A stretch of DNA of 35,736 bases from contig JARKOV010000023.1 of NCBI GenBank assembly GCA_029975965.1, positions 1 through 35,736 of the forward strand, read 5' to 3'. This stretch comes from Anaerolinea sp. (GTDB taxonomy: Bacteria; Chloroflexota; Anaerolineae; Anaerolineales; Anaerolineaceae). Below are positions 8,058 through 16,181 of the stretch, piece after piece. The notes beneath the pieces were generated by a model, which made no database searches, was not told where the DNA came from, and saw nothing but the letters and a program-made list of their open reading frames with translations. Positions within the stretch are counted from its first letter, which is position 1. Each line of letters opens with the position of its first letter. A program made the translations under genes and the position numbers.

Positions 8058-9383
8058 TTGGCATTGTCCAACCTCGCCGCAACCTCCGGCGGCCGTAGCC
8101 GCATCGCCAACACCTTTCGCTCCCTGCGCCACCGCAACTACCGCCTGTGGTTCATCGGGCAGACCATCTCGCTCTCTGGCACCTGGATGCAGACGATGGC
8201 GCAACAGGTGCTCATCTACCGCCTGACCGGCTCCGCCGCGGCGCTGGGCCTGATCAGTTTTATCGGTCTCATCCCCCTGATCCCCTTTTCGCTGTGGGGC
8301 GGTTCGCTCACCGACCGCCTGCCCAAGCGCAACGTGATCTTCTGGGCGCAGGTGGTCATGCTGGTGCAGGCCGTCCTGCTGGGAGTGCTCACCTGGAGCG
8401 GCGCTGTCCGGGTCTGGCACGTGTATGCGCTCTCGCTGCTGCTGGCGGCGGTCAACGCGGTTGACCTGCCGGCGCGCCAGGCGTTCACGGTCGACATGGT
8501 CGAGGGCAAAGACGACCTCACCAACGCCATTGGGCTCAACTCCGCCATGTTTAACCTGGCCCGCGCCGTCGGCCCGGCGCTGGCAGGCATGGTCGTCGCC
8601 GCCACCGGTGAAGGGCCGGCTTTCCTGCTCAACGCGCTCACCTTCATCCCGGTGATGCTCAGCCTGGCCTTGATGCGCAACCTGCCGCGCGCTGCGCCAG
8701 CGCCAGACAACCGCCTGCGCACCCTCCAGCACATGACGGGAGGATTGAAGTACGTGCGGGGGCAGCCGGTGATGCTGCTCTTAATGAGCCTGGTGGCGGT
8801 GAGCGCCTTCCTCTCGATGCCCTACAACACCTTGATGCCGGTCTTCGCGCAGGAAATCCTCAAAGAAAGCGCCCGCCCGGTGGTCGCCTTCGTTTGCGAA
8901 GGGCCGGGGCGGCTCTTCGCCTGCCAGGCGCCCGAAGCGCTGCCGCTGGGCATGCTGCTCACCGCGGTCGGTGTCGGGGCGGTGGTCGGCGCGTTGGTGG
9001 TCGCCTCGCTGCCGGCGTCCACCCGCCGCGGGCGCTGGCTGACGGCGGGCAACCTGGGCTTCCCCCTGGTGCTGCTGGCAGCCGCGGCCAACCGCTCCTT
9101 CCTCGCCGCCATTTTTTTGATGGCGGGGGCCGGCGTGATGTTCGTCTGGCAAAATGCGCTGGCCAACACGCTCATCCAGGTGACCGCGCCGGACGAGGTG
9201 CGCGGGAGGGTGATGGGCCTTTACACCATGGTCATCCAGGCTTTCATGCGCCTTGGCGCGTTGCAAGCCGGCCTGGTGGCGGATTGGATCGGCGCTCGGC
9301 TCTCACTGGGCATCGGGGCGGCCATTTCCCTGGCGTTCGGCATATGGGTGATGCTCTTCAAGCCGGTGGTGAGAAGGCTGTAG
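8058..9383 (+). CDS. MFS transporter (MFS_3 / EntS-like exporter)
   Basis: 441 aa from TTG 8058; an in-frame TAA at 8052 excludes anything earlier, and TTG 8064 is an alternative. The start of TM1, FRSLRHRNYRLWFIGQTISLSGTWMQ, is the hallmark of the MFS_3 group that includes the enterobactin exporter EntS and macrolide exporters. The motif-A-like loop after TM2 (GGSLTDRLPKR) and its second-half counterpart (PDEVRGRVMGLY) are present, with about twelve helices. It is a proton-driven exporter in the cytoplasmic membrane; the substrate is unknown. Unusually, the loop between TM7 and TM8 carries roughly 20 extra residues with two cysteines (VAFVCEGPGRLFACQAPE) where relatives have a short Gly-rich turn. 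Confidence 0.9.
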   Translation: MALSNLAATSGGRSRIANTFRSLRHRNYRLWFIGQTISLSGTWMQTMAQQVLIYRLTGSAAALGLISFIGLIPLIPFSLWGGSLTDRLPKRNVIFWAQVVMLVQAVLLGVLTWSGAVRVWHVYALSLLLAAVNAVDLPARQAFTVDMVEGKDDLTNAIGLNSAMFNLARAVGPALAGMVVAATGEGPAFLLNALTFIPVMLSLALMRNLPRAAPAPDNRLRTLQHMTGGLKYVRGQPVMLLLMSLVAVSAFLSMPYNTLMPVFAQEILKESARPVVAFVCEGPGRLFACQAPEALPLGMLLTAVGVGAVVGALVVASLPASTRRGRWLTAGNLGFPLVLLAAAANRSFLAAIFLMAGAGVMFVWQNALANTLIQVTAPDEVRGRVMGLYTMVIQAFMRLGALQAGLVADWIGARLSLGIGAAISLAFGIWVMLFKPVVRRL

Positions 9384-9410
9384 GCTTGCCGGAGCAGATG
9401 ATCCGGCCCT

Positions 9411-9530
9411 CTCCTTACAGGGAAGGGGAAAGACCCCTACCCGACCTCCCCTGAAGGGAAGGGGAAAGACCCATCCCGGCCTTCCCTGAAGGGAAGGGGA
9501 AAGACCTCTCCCGGCCTCCCCTGAAAAGGA
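9411..9530. repeat. 35-bp tandem repeat, 3.4 units
   Basis: Units start at 9411, 9446, 9481 and 9516, with an exact 35-base period. The core is CTCCCCTGAAGGGAAGGGG followed by AAAGACC and a CCCGGC end. Each unit is a small palindrome (CCCCT/AGGGG). It fills the convergent gap between the MFS and glycosyltransferase genes, and a related array is at 30248-30390. Confidence 0.85.
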
Positions 9531-9541
9531 TGTAAAAAACG

Positions 9542-10618
9542 CTAGCCGAATAAAACCCCCAGGTATTTCTCGACCATCGTCTCCAGGCCGAAGATAGCCT
9601 CGGCGCGGGCGCGGGCGCCCCTGCGGAAGCGCGGCTGGTCGGCCAGCAGGTCAAGCGCCGCCGAGACCAGCCCTTCGCGGTTGGGCGGCTCCAGTTTCCA
9701 GATGTTTGCCCCCCAGGGCGCCATGCGCCCCGAATCGGCGTCCAGCAGCTCCGGCAGCGCGCCGGCGGCGAACCCGGCCACCGGCAACCCGCAGGCCAGC
9801 GCCTCGACGACTGCATTCGGGCAGGGCGGGTTGATCTCCGCCGAGTAGAGCAAGTGCGCCGATCGATCCAGCGCCGGTATGCGCCCGCGCTTGACCACCC
9901 CCAGCCAGTTGACCAGCCCGCGCGCCCGGATCTCAGCCGCCGTCCGCAAAGCCGGTGAGACATCACCGGCGATCCACAGCTCCACCGGGCGGTTTGCCCT
10001 GGCCGAGAGCAGCCGGGCAAACTCGACCGCGTTTTCCAGCGCCAGCGTCTGGGCGCGGTTGAGATGCCCCTCGACCACCACGATGCGCCAGCGGTCGCGC
10101 GGCCGGTCGGCTGTGCCGTGCCCGTCGGGGGTGTACTCGCCGAGGTCCACGCCGTTATAGATCACGCTCCCCGCTGCGGCTACCGCGCCGCGCACCGTCT
10201 GCCACCAGTCGCGCGTGAAGTTGGACTGGTAGACAATGCGGTCGGCCAGCCGGCTGCGGATGATCGCCAGCAGCAGGTTGTTGGCCTCGGCGCGCAAGTA
10301 GTGGCGCAGGCCGGCCCATGTCCGGCGGTGCAGCCAGTTCATCCCATCCAGGCGCTGCACCACGCGCAGCCCCCGCCGCCGCGCGCTCAGCAATTGGTCC
10401 AGGCGGCGCGTGCCGCCCACCACCAGGATCGCGCGGCAGGTCGGGTCGTCGGGGTCGGCGTGGGCGCGGATGCCGCGCGCAGCCAGCCCGGCGGTCAGGC
10501 GAGCGCGGAAAGAGGCCGGCCCGCCGAGGCCCTCTAAGCGGGGAAGGATGCAGATCGAATCGCTGGTCGCTGGCACGTTGGTTTGATTGAGAGATTTACC
10601 ACCAAAACACCATGGCAC
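9542..10618 (-). CDS. Glycosyltransferase family 4-like protein
   Basis: 358 aa from ATG 10618; GTG 10576 is an alternative that would drop a poorly conserved MPWCFGGKSLN leader. No clear SD marks either. The N-terminal half has a Gly-rich loop (LEGLGGPASFRARL) and IVYQSNFTRDWW, then VIYNGVDL. The C-terminal GT-B half has IVVVEGHLNRAQ, VNWLGVVKRGRIPALDRSAHLLYSAE and the donor-binding PCPNAVVEALACGLPVAGF, where GT4 enzymes place the ExFGxxxxE motif. The first glutamate is replaced (PPCPNAVVEA). It probably moves a nucleotide sugar onto a surface glycan. It follows wecB by 16 bases on the same strand, suggesting use of the UDP-ManNAcA made by those enzymes, but the donor is not shown by sequence. 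Confidence 0.85.
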   Translation of the reverse strand: MPWCFGGKSLNQTNVPATSDSICILPRLEGLGGPASFRARLTAGLAARGIRAHADPDDPTCRAILVVGGTRRLDQLLSARRRGLRVVQRLDGMNWLHRRTWAGLRHYLRAEANNLLLAIIRSRLADRIVYQSNFTRDWWQTVRGAVAAAGSVIYNGVDLGEYTPDGHGTADRPRDRWRIVVVEGHLNRAQTLALENAVEFARLLSARANRPVELWIAGDVSPALRTAAEIRARGLVNWLGVVKRGRIPALDRSAHLLYSAEINPPCPNAVVEALACGLPVAGFAAGALPELLDADSGRMAPWGANIWKLEPPNREGLVSAALDLLADQPRFRRGARARAEAIFGLETMVEKYLGVLFG

Positions 10619-10634
10619 AAAGCCGTGTCACCGG

Positions 10635-11795
10635 TTAGGGAGAACCTGGTGTCTGGGTGACCTGGTGGTTGGCCTGCGCCTTTTCGAGCAGCGCATTCAC
10701 TATCCGCTCGGCGGCGTGACCATCACCGAACGGGTTGGCCGCCTGCGCCATCGCCTGGTAGGCGGCTTCGTCATCCAACAGCCGGCGCGCTTCCCGCACG
10801 ATGCGTTCGCGCTCCGCGCCCACCAGCTTGAGCACGCCCGCCTCCACGCCCTCGGGCCGCTCGGTGACCTCGCGCATCACCAGCGCCGGCTTGCCCAGGC
10901 TGGTCGCCTCCTCCTGGATGCCGCCCGAATCGGTCAGCACCAGGTGCGCCCGCTGGAGCAGGTGCGCCATCGGCAGGTAATCCAGGGGCGGGACCAGCGT
11001 GATGTTGGGCACTCCGCTCAACAGGCGGTAGACCGGTTCCTGCACGTTTGGGTTGCGGTGGACGGCGTACAACAGCGCCAGCCGCCGGGGGTACTCCTCG
11101 GCCAGCTCGCGCAGGGCAGCGCAAATTTCCTCCAGCGGCTTCCCGAAGTTCTCGCGCCGGTGGGCCGTGATCATCACCAACTGCCGCCCGCCCGGCGCCA
11201 CCCCCATCTGCGCCAGCAGGCGCTCGGCTTCCAGCGGGCACGGCAGCGCGGTGATCTGGCGCAGCGCGTCGACGGCCGGGTTGCCGGTGACCACGATGTT
11301 CTCGGCGGGCACATTCTCAGCCAGCAGGTTGCGCCGGCTGTGCTCGGTCGGCGCAAAGTGCAGGTCGGCAATCACCCCGGCGATGCGCCGGTTGATCTCC
11401 TCCGGGAAAGGCTGGTAGCGGTCGTGGGTGCGCAGCCCGGCTTCCACATGACCGACGCGGATGCGGTTGTAGAAAGACAGCAGCGCGGCGGCCATCACCG
11501 TGGTCGTATCGCCCTGGATCAGCACCCAGTCGGGGCGCTCTTCCCGCAGAACCCCATCCAGGCTCGTCAGGATGTCGGCGGTGAGCTGCGCCAGGCTTTG
11601 GTTCGGCTTCATCAGGTCCAGGTCGACGTCCGGGCGGATGCCGAACACATCGAGCACCTGGTCGAGCATCTCGCGGTGCTGGGCGGTGACGCACACGCGC
11701 GACTCGACGCCCGGGGTGGTGGCCAGGGCCTGCACCACGGGCGCCATCTTGACCGCCTCGGGGCGGGTGCCGAAAATGGAAAGGACGCGCAACAT
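10635..11795 (-). CDS. wecB: UDP-N-acetylglucosamine 2-epimerase (non-hydrolysing)
   Basis: 386 aa. ATG 11795 is chosen because MLRVLSIFGTRPEAVKMAPV is the classical start of the family; a longer frame only runs into wecC. It interconverts UDP-GlcNAc and UDP-ManNAc in the cytoplasm. Diagnostic motifs are GTRPEAVKMAP, VLIQGDTTT, HVEAGLRT, PFPEEINRR, TAHRRENFG and TDSGGIQEEA, all intact, and the length is normal. The start lies four bases after the stop of wecC, so the two are coupled. The pair makes UDP-ManNAc and then UDP-ManNAcA for a cell-surface polymer. Confidence 0.95.
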   Translation of the reverse strand: MLRVLSIFGTRPEAVKMAPVVQALATTPGVESRVCVTAQHREMLDQVLDVFGIRPDVDLDLMKPNQSLAQLTADILTSLDGVLREERPDWVLIQGDTTTVMAAALLSFYNRIRVGHVEAGLRTHDRYQPFPEEINRRIAGVIADLHFAPTEHSRRNLLAENVPAENIVVTGNPAVDALRQITALPCPLEAERLLAQMGVAPGGRQLVMITAHRRENFGKPLEEICAALRELAEEYPRRLALLYAVHRNPNVQEPVYRLLSGVPNITLVPPLDYLPMAHLLQRAHLVLTDSGGIQEEATSLGKPALVMREVTERPEGVEAGVLKLVGAERERIVREARRLLDDEAAYQAMAQAANPFGDGHAAERIVNALLEKAQANHQVTQTPGSP

Positions 11796-11799
11796 CGCT

Positions 11800-13080
11800 T
11801 CAGGCCGCCTTGCCGTTGCCCAGGCTGAAGAGGTGGAAGCCGTTGCCCTCCCAGGCCTCGCGCGACCAGGCATTGACGCAGTCCACCACCACCCGCGCCG
11901 CCGTCAACTGGGCAGCCACCACGGGGTCCAGGTTCTTGAAGGGCGTATGCCCGACCAGGAGCAGCAGCACGTCGGCTTCGTCCAGGATGGCCGCCAGCGT
12001 CGGCGCGGTCTGCACGCCTTCGATCTCCGCATCGGGGCGGTAGGGCTCGTAGGCCAGCACCTGCGCCCCCTGCGCGCTCAGCTCGCGGCAAATCTCGATC
12101 GCCGGGCTCTCGCGCAGGTCGTCCACGTCTGGCTTGTAGGCCAGGCCCAGCGCCGCCACGCGCAGCCCTTGCAGCGTGCCCAGCGCCCGCCGCACCAGCT
12201 CCACCACGAAGCGGGGCTGCTGGTCGTTCACCTCGCGGGCAGTGCGGATCAACGCCGAAATGTCTGGAGCGGCTTCGACCAGGAACCACGGGTCGACCGA
12301 GATGCAGTGCCCGCCCACGCCCGGCCCCGGGTTCAGGATGCGCACGCGCGGGTGGCGGTTCGCCAGGGCAATCGCCTCCCAGGCGTCCACCCCAAAACGC
12401 TCGGCCAGGCGGCCGAATTCGTTGGCGATGGCGATGTTGACATCCCGGTAGGTGTTCTCCATCAGCTTGACCATCTCGGCAGTGGTGGCGTCGGTCAGGA
12501 TGATCTCCCCGCGCACGAAGGTGGCGTACAGCTCGCGCCCGGCCTGCGAGGATTCGGCGTCGATGCCGCCGATCACGCGCGCGTTTTCGATCAGCTCGCG
12601 CAAAATCTGCCCTGGCAGCACGCGCTCGGGGGAGTAGGCCAGGTGGAAATCGGGTCCCGCCTTCAAGCCGGAGCGTTCCAGGATCGGACGCACCACGTCC
12701 AGGGTGGTGCGCGGCGGCGAGGTGGACTCGAGCACCACCAGGTTGTTGCGCCCCAGCACGGGCACAATCGCCTCCGCCGCCGCGACGACGAAGTCCAGGT
12801 TGGCGCGCTTGCCCTCTTTGAACGGCGTTGGCACGCAGATGATGAAGGCATCTGCCGGGGCAGGTTGCTCGCGCACGACCAGGTTGCCCGATTTTAAAGC
12901 CGCCTGGACGAGGGTGCGCAGCCCGGGCTCGTAGATGTGCAATTCGCCGTGTTGGAGGGTGTCGATGATCTGGGGATTGACGTCCACGCCGGTGACGTGC
13001 AAGCCGTGGGTGGCAAACGTGCTGGCAGTCGGCAGTCCAATGTACCCCAGGCCGAGTACGCAGATCGATTGGTAGCGCAC
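11800..13080 (-). CDS. wecC: UDP-N-acetyl-D-mannosaminuronate dehydrogenase
   Basis: 426 aa. GTG 13080 is preferred: AAGGAG lies five bases upstream, whereas the earlier GTG at 13086 overlaps the SD itself. The Rossmann motif LGLGYIGLPTA opens the protein. CVPTPF, LESTSPPRTT and YSPERVLPG follow. The family signature GPGVGGHCISVDPWFLV carries the catalytic cysteine and favours WecC over UDP-glucose dehydrogenase. The C-terminal domain has LGLAYKPDVDDLRESP. It oxidises UDP-ManNAc to UDP-ManNAcA with two NAD+. It is the first gene of the wecC-wecB-glycosyltransferase operon. A TGGCATAAT box about 30 bases upstream may be its promoter. Confidence 0.93.
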   Translation of the reverse strand: MRYQSICVLGLGYIGLPTASTFATHGLHVTGVDVNPQIIDTLQHGELHIYEPGLRTLVQAALKSGNLVVREQPAPADAFIICVPTPFKEGKRANLDFVVAAAEAIVPVLGRNNLVVLESTSPPRTTLDVVRPILERSGLKAGPDFHLAYSPERVLPGQILRELIENARVIGGIDAESSQAGRELYATFVRGEIILTDATTAEMVKLMENTYRDVNIAIANEFGRLAERFGVDAWEAIALANRHPRVRILNPGPGVGGHCISVDPWFLVEAAPDISALIRTAREVNDQQPRFVVELVRRALGTLQGLRVAALGLAYKPDVDDLRESPAIEICRELSAQGAQVLAYEPYRPDAEIEGVQTAPTLAAILDEADVLLLLVGHTPFKNLDPVVAAQLTAARVVVDCVNAWSREAWEGNGFHLFSLGNGKAA

Positions 13081-13139
13081 AGGCACTCCTTCTGATTTGA
13101 TGTGAGCGAATTATGCCACAGATTTGTGGGGTTGAAGTC

Positions 13140-13206
13140 AAGGAGGGAGGAGTTACGAGGGATGAGAGATGAGTGACGAGTTATGAGGGATGAGTTATGA
13201 GTGATC
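13140..13206. repeat. Degenerate GATGAG/GTTATGAG low-complexity stretch
   Basis: About 65 bases built from variants of GAGTTATGAGGGAT. It lies between the wecC leader and the end of the Nudix gene. Similar wording, in inverse orientation, occurs at about 34210-34245 (ATTCATCATTCAACATTCATC). No function is apparent. Confidence 0.5.
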
Positions 13207-13284
13207 GGTTATTAACATCCATCTTATTTAACGGATGATAGGCTTTCCGCTGAAGATTAACCAATCCAGCACCTTTTGCCGACA

Positions 13285-13695
13285 TCAGGGCATAATGTTC
13301 TCAGGCAGGCGATTGGGTGAATAGAAACCCCACTCGGCGACCTCACTCTCCTGAATGGCGACCTCATCGACCCTACCCTCCATCTGAAAGAAAAAAGTCT
13401 GGTGCTGGATACCGCCGCCATCGGTAAAATCGATGTCCCATTGCGGGCCGCTATACACGCTGATCAGGTCTCTCACCTGCATATCCAGATCGATTTCTTC
13501 CAATACTTCACGGTGAGCGGTTTCCTTAATTGTTTCACCGAGTTCTTGCACACCCCCAGGAAACCCCCATGTTTGTGAAAGATTGTGCCGCCGCACAAGC
13601 AAAAGCTTATCCTCTTTCACCACCTCTCCGACTGCCCCAGAGAGGATAATTTCTTCGTTGCCGAAATATTGGCGGATTTTGGTGTAGTAGTCCAT
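13285..13695 (-). CDS. Nudix hydrolase, probably shortened by a late nonsense codon
   Basis: 136 aa. The Nudix box is GGVQELGETIKETAHREVLEEIDLDM (G-x5-E-x7-REVLEE present; the usual Gly after EE-x is Asp). These enzymes hydrolyse nucleoside diphosphate derivatives with Mg2+. After the TGA at 13287-13285 the same frame continues for 18 sense codons, reading CRQKVLDWLIFSGKPIIR, to TAA at 13230-13228. That looks like the natural C-terminal helix and tail after LPENIMP, so the TGA is probably a recent point mutation (for example CGA to TGA). The core fold should be unaffected. No SD is visible before the ATG. Confidence 0.82.
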   Translation of the reverse strand: MDYYTKIRQYFGNEEIILSGAVGEVVKEDKLLLVRRHNLSQTWGFPGGVQELGETIKETAHREVLEEIDLDMQVRDLISVYSGPQWDIDFTDGGGIQHQTFFFQMEGRVDEVAIQESEVAEWGFYSPNRLPENIMP

Positions 13696-13774
13696 GACGA
13701 TTCAAAAGCTTTCTAGTGAAATTAAAATTACTTATAAACCATTCATATCAGTGTACTACCAGTTTGCTGATCAT

Positions 13775-13805
13775 TTGCTAATCTGTTTGAATGTTTGCTT
13801 ATAAT
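13775..13805 (+). promoter_or_regulatory. Probable promoter of the mrr gene
   Basis: TATAAT (13800-13805) with TTGCTA (13775-13780) 19 bases upstream, in AT-rich DNA 38 bases before the ATG. The spacer is slightly long. Confidence 0.5.
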
Positions 13806-13842
13806 AAATTAAGGATTTCAAATTTCTGTTTGGAGGAGAACA

Positions 13843-14751
13843 ATGGCAATACCGGATTTCCAGACAATTATGCTTCCATTGTTACGTATTATGAATGATG
13901 GTAAAGAGCGCTCTATCCGTGAGGTCGTAGATTCGTTGGCAATAGAATTCGGATTAACTCAGGAAGAGCTATCTCAGCTTATCCCAAGTGGGACCCAAAC
14001 ACTTTTCTACAACCGAGTTGGTTGGGCAAGAACATATTTGGTGAAGTCTGGAATTCTTCAGATCACACGGCGTACCTACATCCAAATTACTGATCGCGGG
14101 AAACAGATAATGAGTCAAAACCCGCCTCGTATTGACATTCATTTTTTACAACAATTTCAAGAGTTTATTGAATTTAGAGCACGTAAACCTGAGGTTGTGT
14201 CTCCGGGATCAAATAGTGATGAACAAACCACACGAACCCCTGAAGAGGTATTTGAGGATGCTTATCAAGAAATACGTGAAACTCTCGAACAGGAAATTCT
14301 TCAGAATGTAATGAAATGCTCACCCGCATTTTTAGAACGGCTTGTTGTTGAGCTTCTAGTACGTATGGGTTATGGTGGCTCAAGAAGAGAAGCAGCGAGG
14401 GCTGTCGGGCAATCGGGCGATGGTGGGATTGACGGGATTATCGACGAAGATAAGCTAGGGTTAGAAGCGGTTTACATCCAAGCCAAGCGTTGGGATAGCG
14501 TTGTTGGCAGACCCGAAATACAGAAATTCGTAGGCGCTCTTATGGGTAAAAAGGCAAAGAAGGGTATCTTTATCACAACTTCCAGTTTTTCAAATGATGC
14601 TATCGCATTTGTCTCCAATATCGATTATAAAATTGTCCTGATTGATGGGAAGCGATTAGCCGAGTTCATGTATGATTATGAACTTGGTGTTACCGAAGTA
14701 TCAACATACAAAATAAAAAGGATCGATTCCGATTATTTCGGCAACAATTAA
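13843..14751 (+). CDS. mrr: Mrr-type restriction endonuclease
   Basis: 302 aa, with SD GGAGGAG before the ATG. The N-terminal winged-helix Mrr_N domain (about 1-95) starts IPDFQTIMLPLLRIMNDGKERSIREVVDSLA. The C-terminal PD-(D/E)xK nuclease domain is at about 160-285. The catalytic residues are visible as Asp197 in GGDGGIDG-like context and Gln213-Ala-Lys215 (IQAKRW). Mrr is a type IV enzyme that cuts modified foreign DNA and can be triggered by pressure or foreign methylases. No methylase is nearby, which fits type IV. The gene is clearly more AT-rich than its neighbours and has its own promoter and strong terminator, suggesting recent transfer as a defence cassette. Confidence 0.93.
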   Translation: MAIPDFQTIMLPLLRIMNDGKERSIREVVDSLAIEFGLTQEELSQLIPSGTQTLFYNRVGWARTYLVKSGILQITRRTYIQITDRGKQIMSQNPPRIDIHFLQQFQEFIEFRARKPEVVSPGSNSDEQTTRTPEEVFEDAYQEIRETLEQEILQNVMKCSPAFLERLVVELLVRMGYGGSRREAARAVGQSGDGGIDGIIDEDKLGLEAVYIQAKRWDSVVGRPEIQKFVGALMGKKAKKGIFITTSSFSNDAIAFVSNIDYKIVLIDGKRLAEFMYDYELGVTEVSTYKIKRIDSDYFGNN

Positions 14752-14752
14752 A

Positions 14753-14792
14753 AGCCTTCAGCTCCACGGTCGTGACCGTGGAGCTGAAGGCT
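14753..14792. terminator. Bidirectional intrinsic terminator after mrr
   Basis: A perfect 19-bp inverted repeat (14753-14771 with 14774-14792), starting two bases after the second base of the mrr stop codon region. ATTTTATT follows on the plus side and TTTAATTG on the minus side. It separates mrr from the converging small gene at 14818-15045. Confidence 0.9.
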
Positions 14793-14817
14793 ATTTTATT
14801 CATCGAAAACGGGGATG

Positions 14818-15045
14818 TTACGCCAGCCAGCCGGAGAGCGCCTCGCGCGCTTCGAGCGCCAAATGGGCGGGCACGTTCACTTCATACTTGCTCTCGCGGC
14901 ACCTGCCCTCGCAAAACGCCGCCGGAATGCCCGCGCGCTCCAGCCAGGTGCAGATCGTCACCGCCAGGGCGAAGACGTGAGTCTGAAAAACCGAAATTTT
15001 TTCATTGAGATTGCTGTCCTTAGGATCTTTATTCGCGTGCGTCAT
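14818..15045 (-). CDS. Conserved-looking small hypothetical protein
   Basis: 75 aa with a good SD (GGAGG, seven to ten bases before the ATG at 15045). The N-terminus is polar (MTHANKDPKDSNLNEK). The rest is helical with three cysteines (Cys32 in AVTICTWLE, then FCEGRCRESKYEV). The end is VPAHLALEAREALSGWLA. No motif I recognise. It stands alone between the mrr terminator and the acyltransferase gene. Confidence 0.65.
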   Translation of the reverse strand: MTHANKDPKDSNLNEKISVFQTHVFALAVTICTWLERAGIPAAFCEGRCRESKYEVNVPAHLALEAREALSGWLA

Positions 15046-15202
15046 GCTACACCTCCAGATAGTTTTGAAAAGTTTGAGGGTGAGGTCATCAAAAATGGAC
15101 GTTAAGAGCGCACCGGTAAGTTATCCATGTGAAGAGACCCGCCTTGCCCTTCAGGCAGGTCGAAGCAGGGTGGCGGGCGTCCAGCCATTCACCCGATGAA
15201 AA

Positions 15203-15997
15203 TTAGAGCGGTTCGGTTGAAAGGAAAGGGATCCAGCGATACAGCATTTCGACGAAAGTCGGCTTTTCGGCCAGGCGCAGGTCGACGAGGCGGCGAGCGC
15301 TTTGCGCAGCCAGCTCGCTGATCTTGTTCATCAGCTCGGCTGTAGCAGCCTGCACGTAATCGCGGTCCTCAGGGCAACCGTTAAAACACATCGCCTCGCC
15401 AACAGTTACGGCGTACGCGCCGTTCAAATACCACGTCCCGACTTCCATTTTGCCGTCGACTTTGGTCTCGACGTAGCGCAGCTTATCGCGCTCAAGGGCG
15501 ATCCCCACCGGGATCACCGGCACACCCGTGGACGCGGCCAGCCGCACTGCGCCGGAGTGCGCGTGGGCCAGCCCGCCGCCTGCCGGGCTGATCACGCCCT
15601 CCGGAAAGATGCCCACCGTGCGCCCGTCCTGCAGGTAGCGGATGCCCTGCTCGAGCGCCTTGCGCCCGTTGCCGGCTTCCACGCACACCTGCCCCGACAT
15701 GCGCAGCGAGGTGCCCACCACCGGGATCTTGAAAAATGTGTCGATAATCAGCGTGCTCACCTGCTCCGGCACCAGCGTGGTCAGCATGAAGGGGTCAATG
15801 GTGCTGGGGTGGTTAGCGACCAGTAACCGCGCACCTTCGGGCAGCGGCGCCTGGTATTGCACGTGGGTGCGGTACAGCATGCGCCGCCCCAGGCTGACCA
15901 CCGCCCGGCCCAGGTGATACCACAGCCGCTCAAACGGGCGTTTGGGCAGGCGAACAGCAAACGGGTTGAGATTCGATAAAATTTGTTGAGCGTTCAA
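15203..15997 (-). CDS. PlsC-like 1-acylglycerol-3-phosphate acyltransferase
   Basis: 264 aa from TTG 15997; GAGGAA lies nine bases upstream and the nearby ATG is out of frame. The family transfers an acyl group to lysophosphatidic acid, or a related acceptor, at the inner membrane. The catalytic block NHPSTIDP (His63, Asp68; the NHx4D motif) and the substrate-binding FPEG (131-134) are present. A third block VPVIPVGIA follows. The C-terminal extension (ISELAAQSARRLVDLRLAEKPTFVEMLYRWIPF) is amphipathic. Acyltransferases of this kind also act on glycolipids or ornithine lipids, so the acceptor is uncertain. Confidence 0.87.
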   Translation of the reverse strand: MNAQQILSNLNPFAVRLPKRPFERLWYHLGRAVVSLGRRMLYRTHVQYQAPLPEGARLLVANHPSTIDPFMLTTLVPEQVSTLIIDTFFKIPVVGTSLRMSGQVCVEAGNGRKALEQGIRYLQDGRTVGIFPEGVISPAGGGLAHAHSGAVRLAASTGVPVIPVGIALERDKLRYVETKVDGKMEVGTWYLNGAYAVTVGEAMCFNGCPEDRDYVQAATAELMNKISELAAQSARRLVDLRLAEKPTFVEMLYRWIPFLSTEPL

Positions 15998-16181
15998 TGC
16001 GCATTCCTCGTGCGGCGATAAAAAAATCCGTTGTCAGGCCCCCTAACCGCAGCGAATCCGGTGTAGAAAGCTACCAGAGATAACCCTGATTGTAGCCACA
16101 GGTAACGCCAAAAAACCTTACAGATCCATTACGACCGGGAGAGTATGAGCGCGCGACCTCAGCCGGTATGCAGCCAACCGG

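Noticed and set aside
9411..9530. Possible CRISPR array
   Set aside because: The 35-base period is a plain tandem repeat; there are no unique spacers and no cas genes.
13285..13287. Selenocysteine at the Nudix TGA
   Set aside because: No convincing SECIS hairpin directly downstream and Nudix enzymes do not need selenocysteine; a nonsense mutation is simpler.
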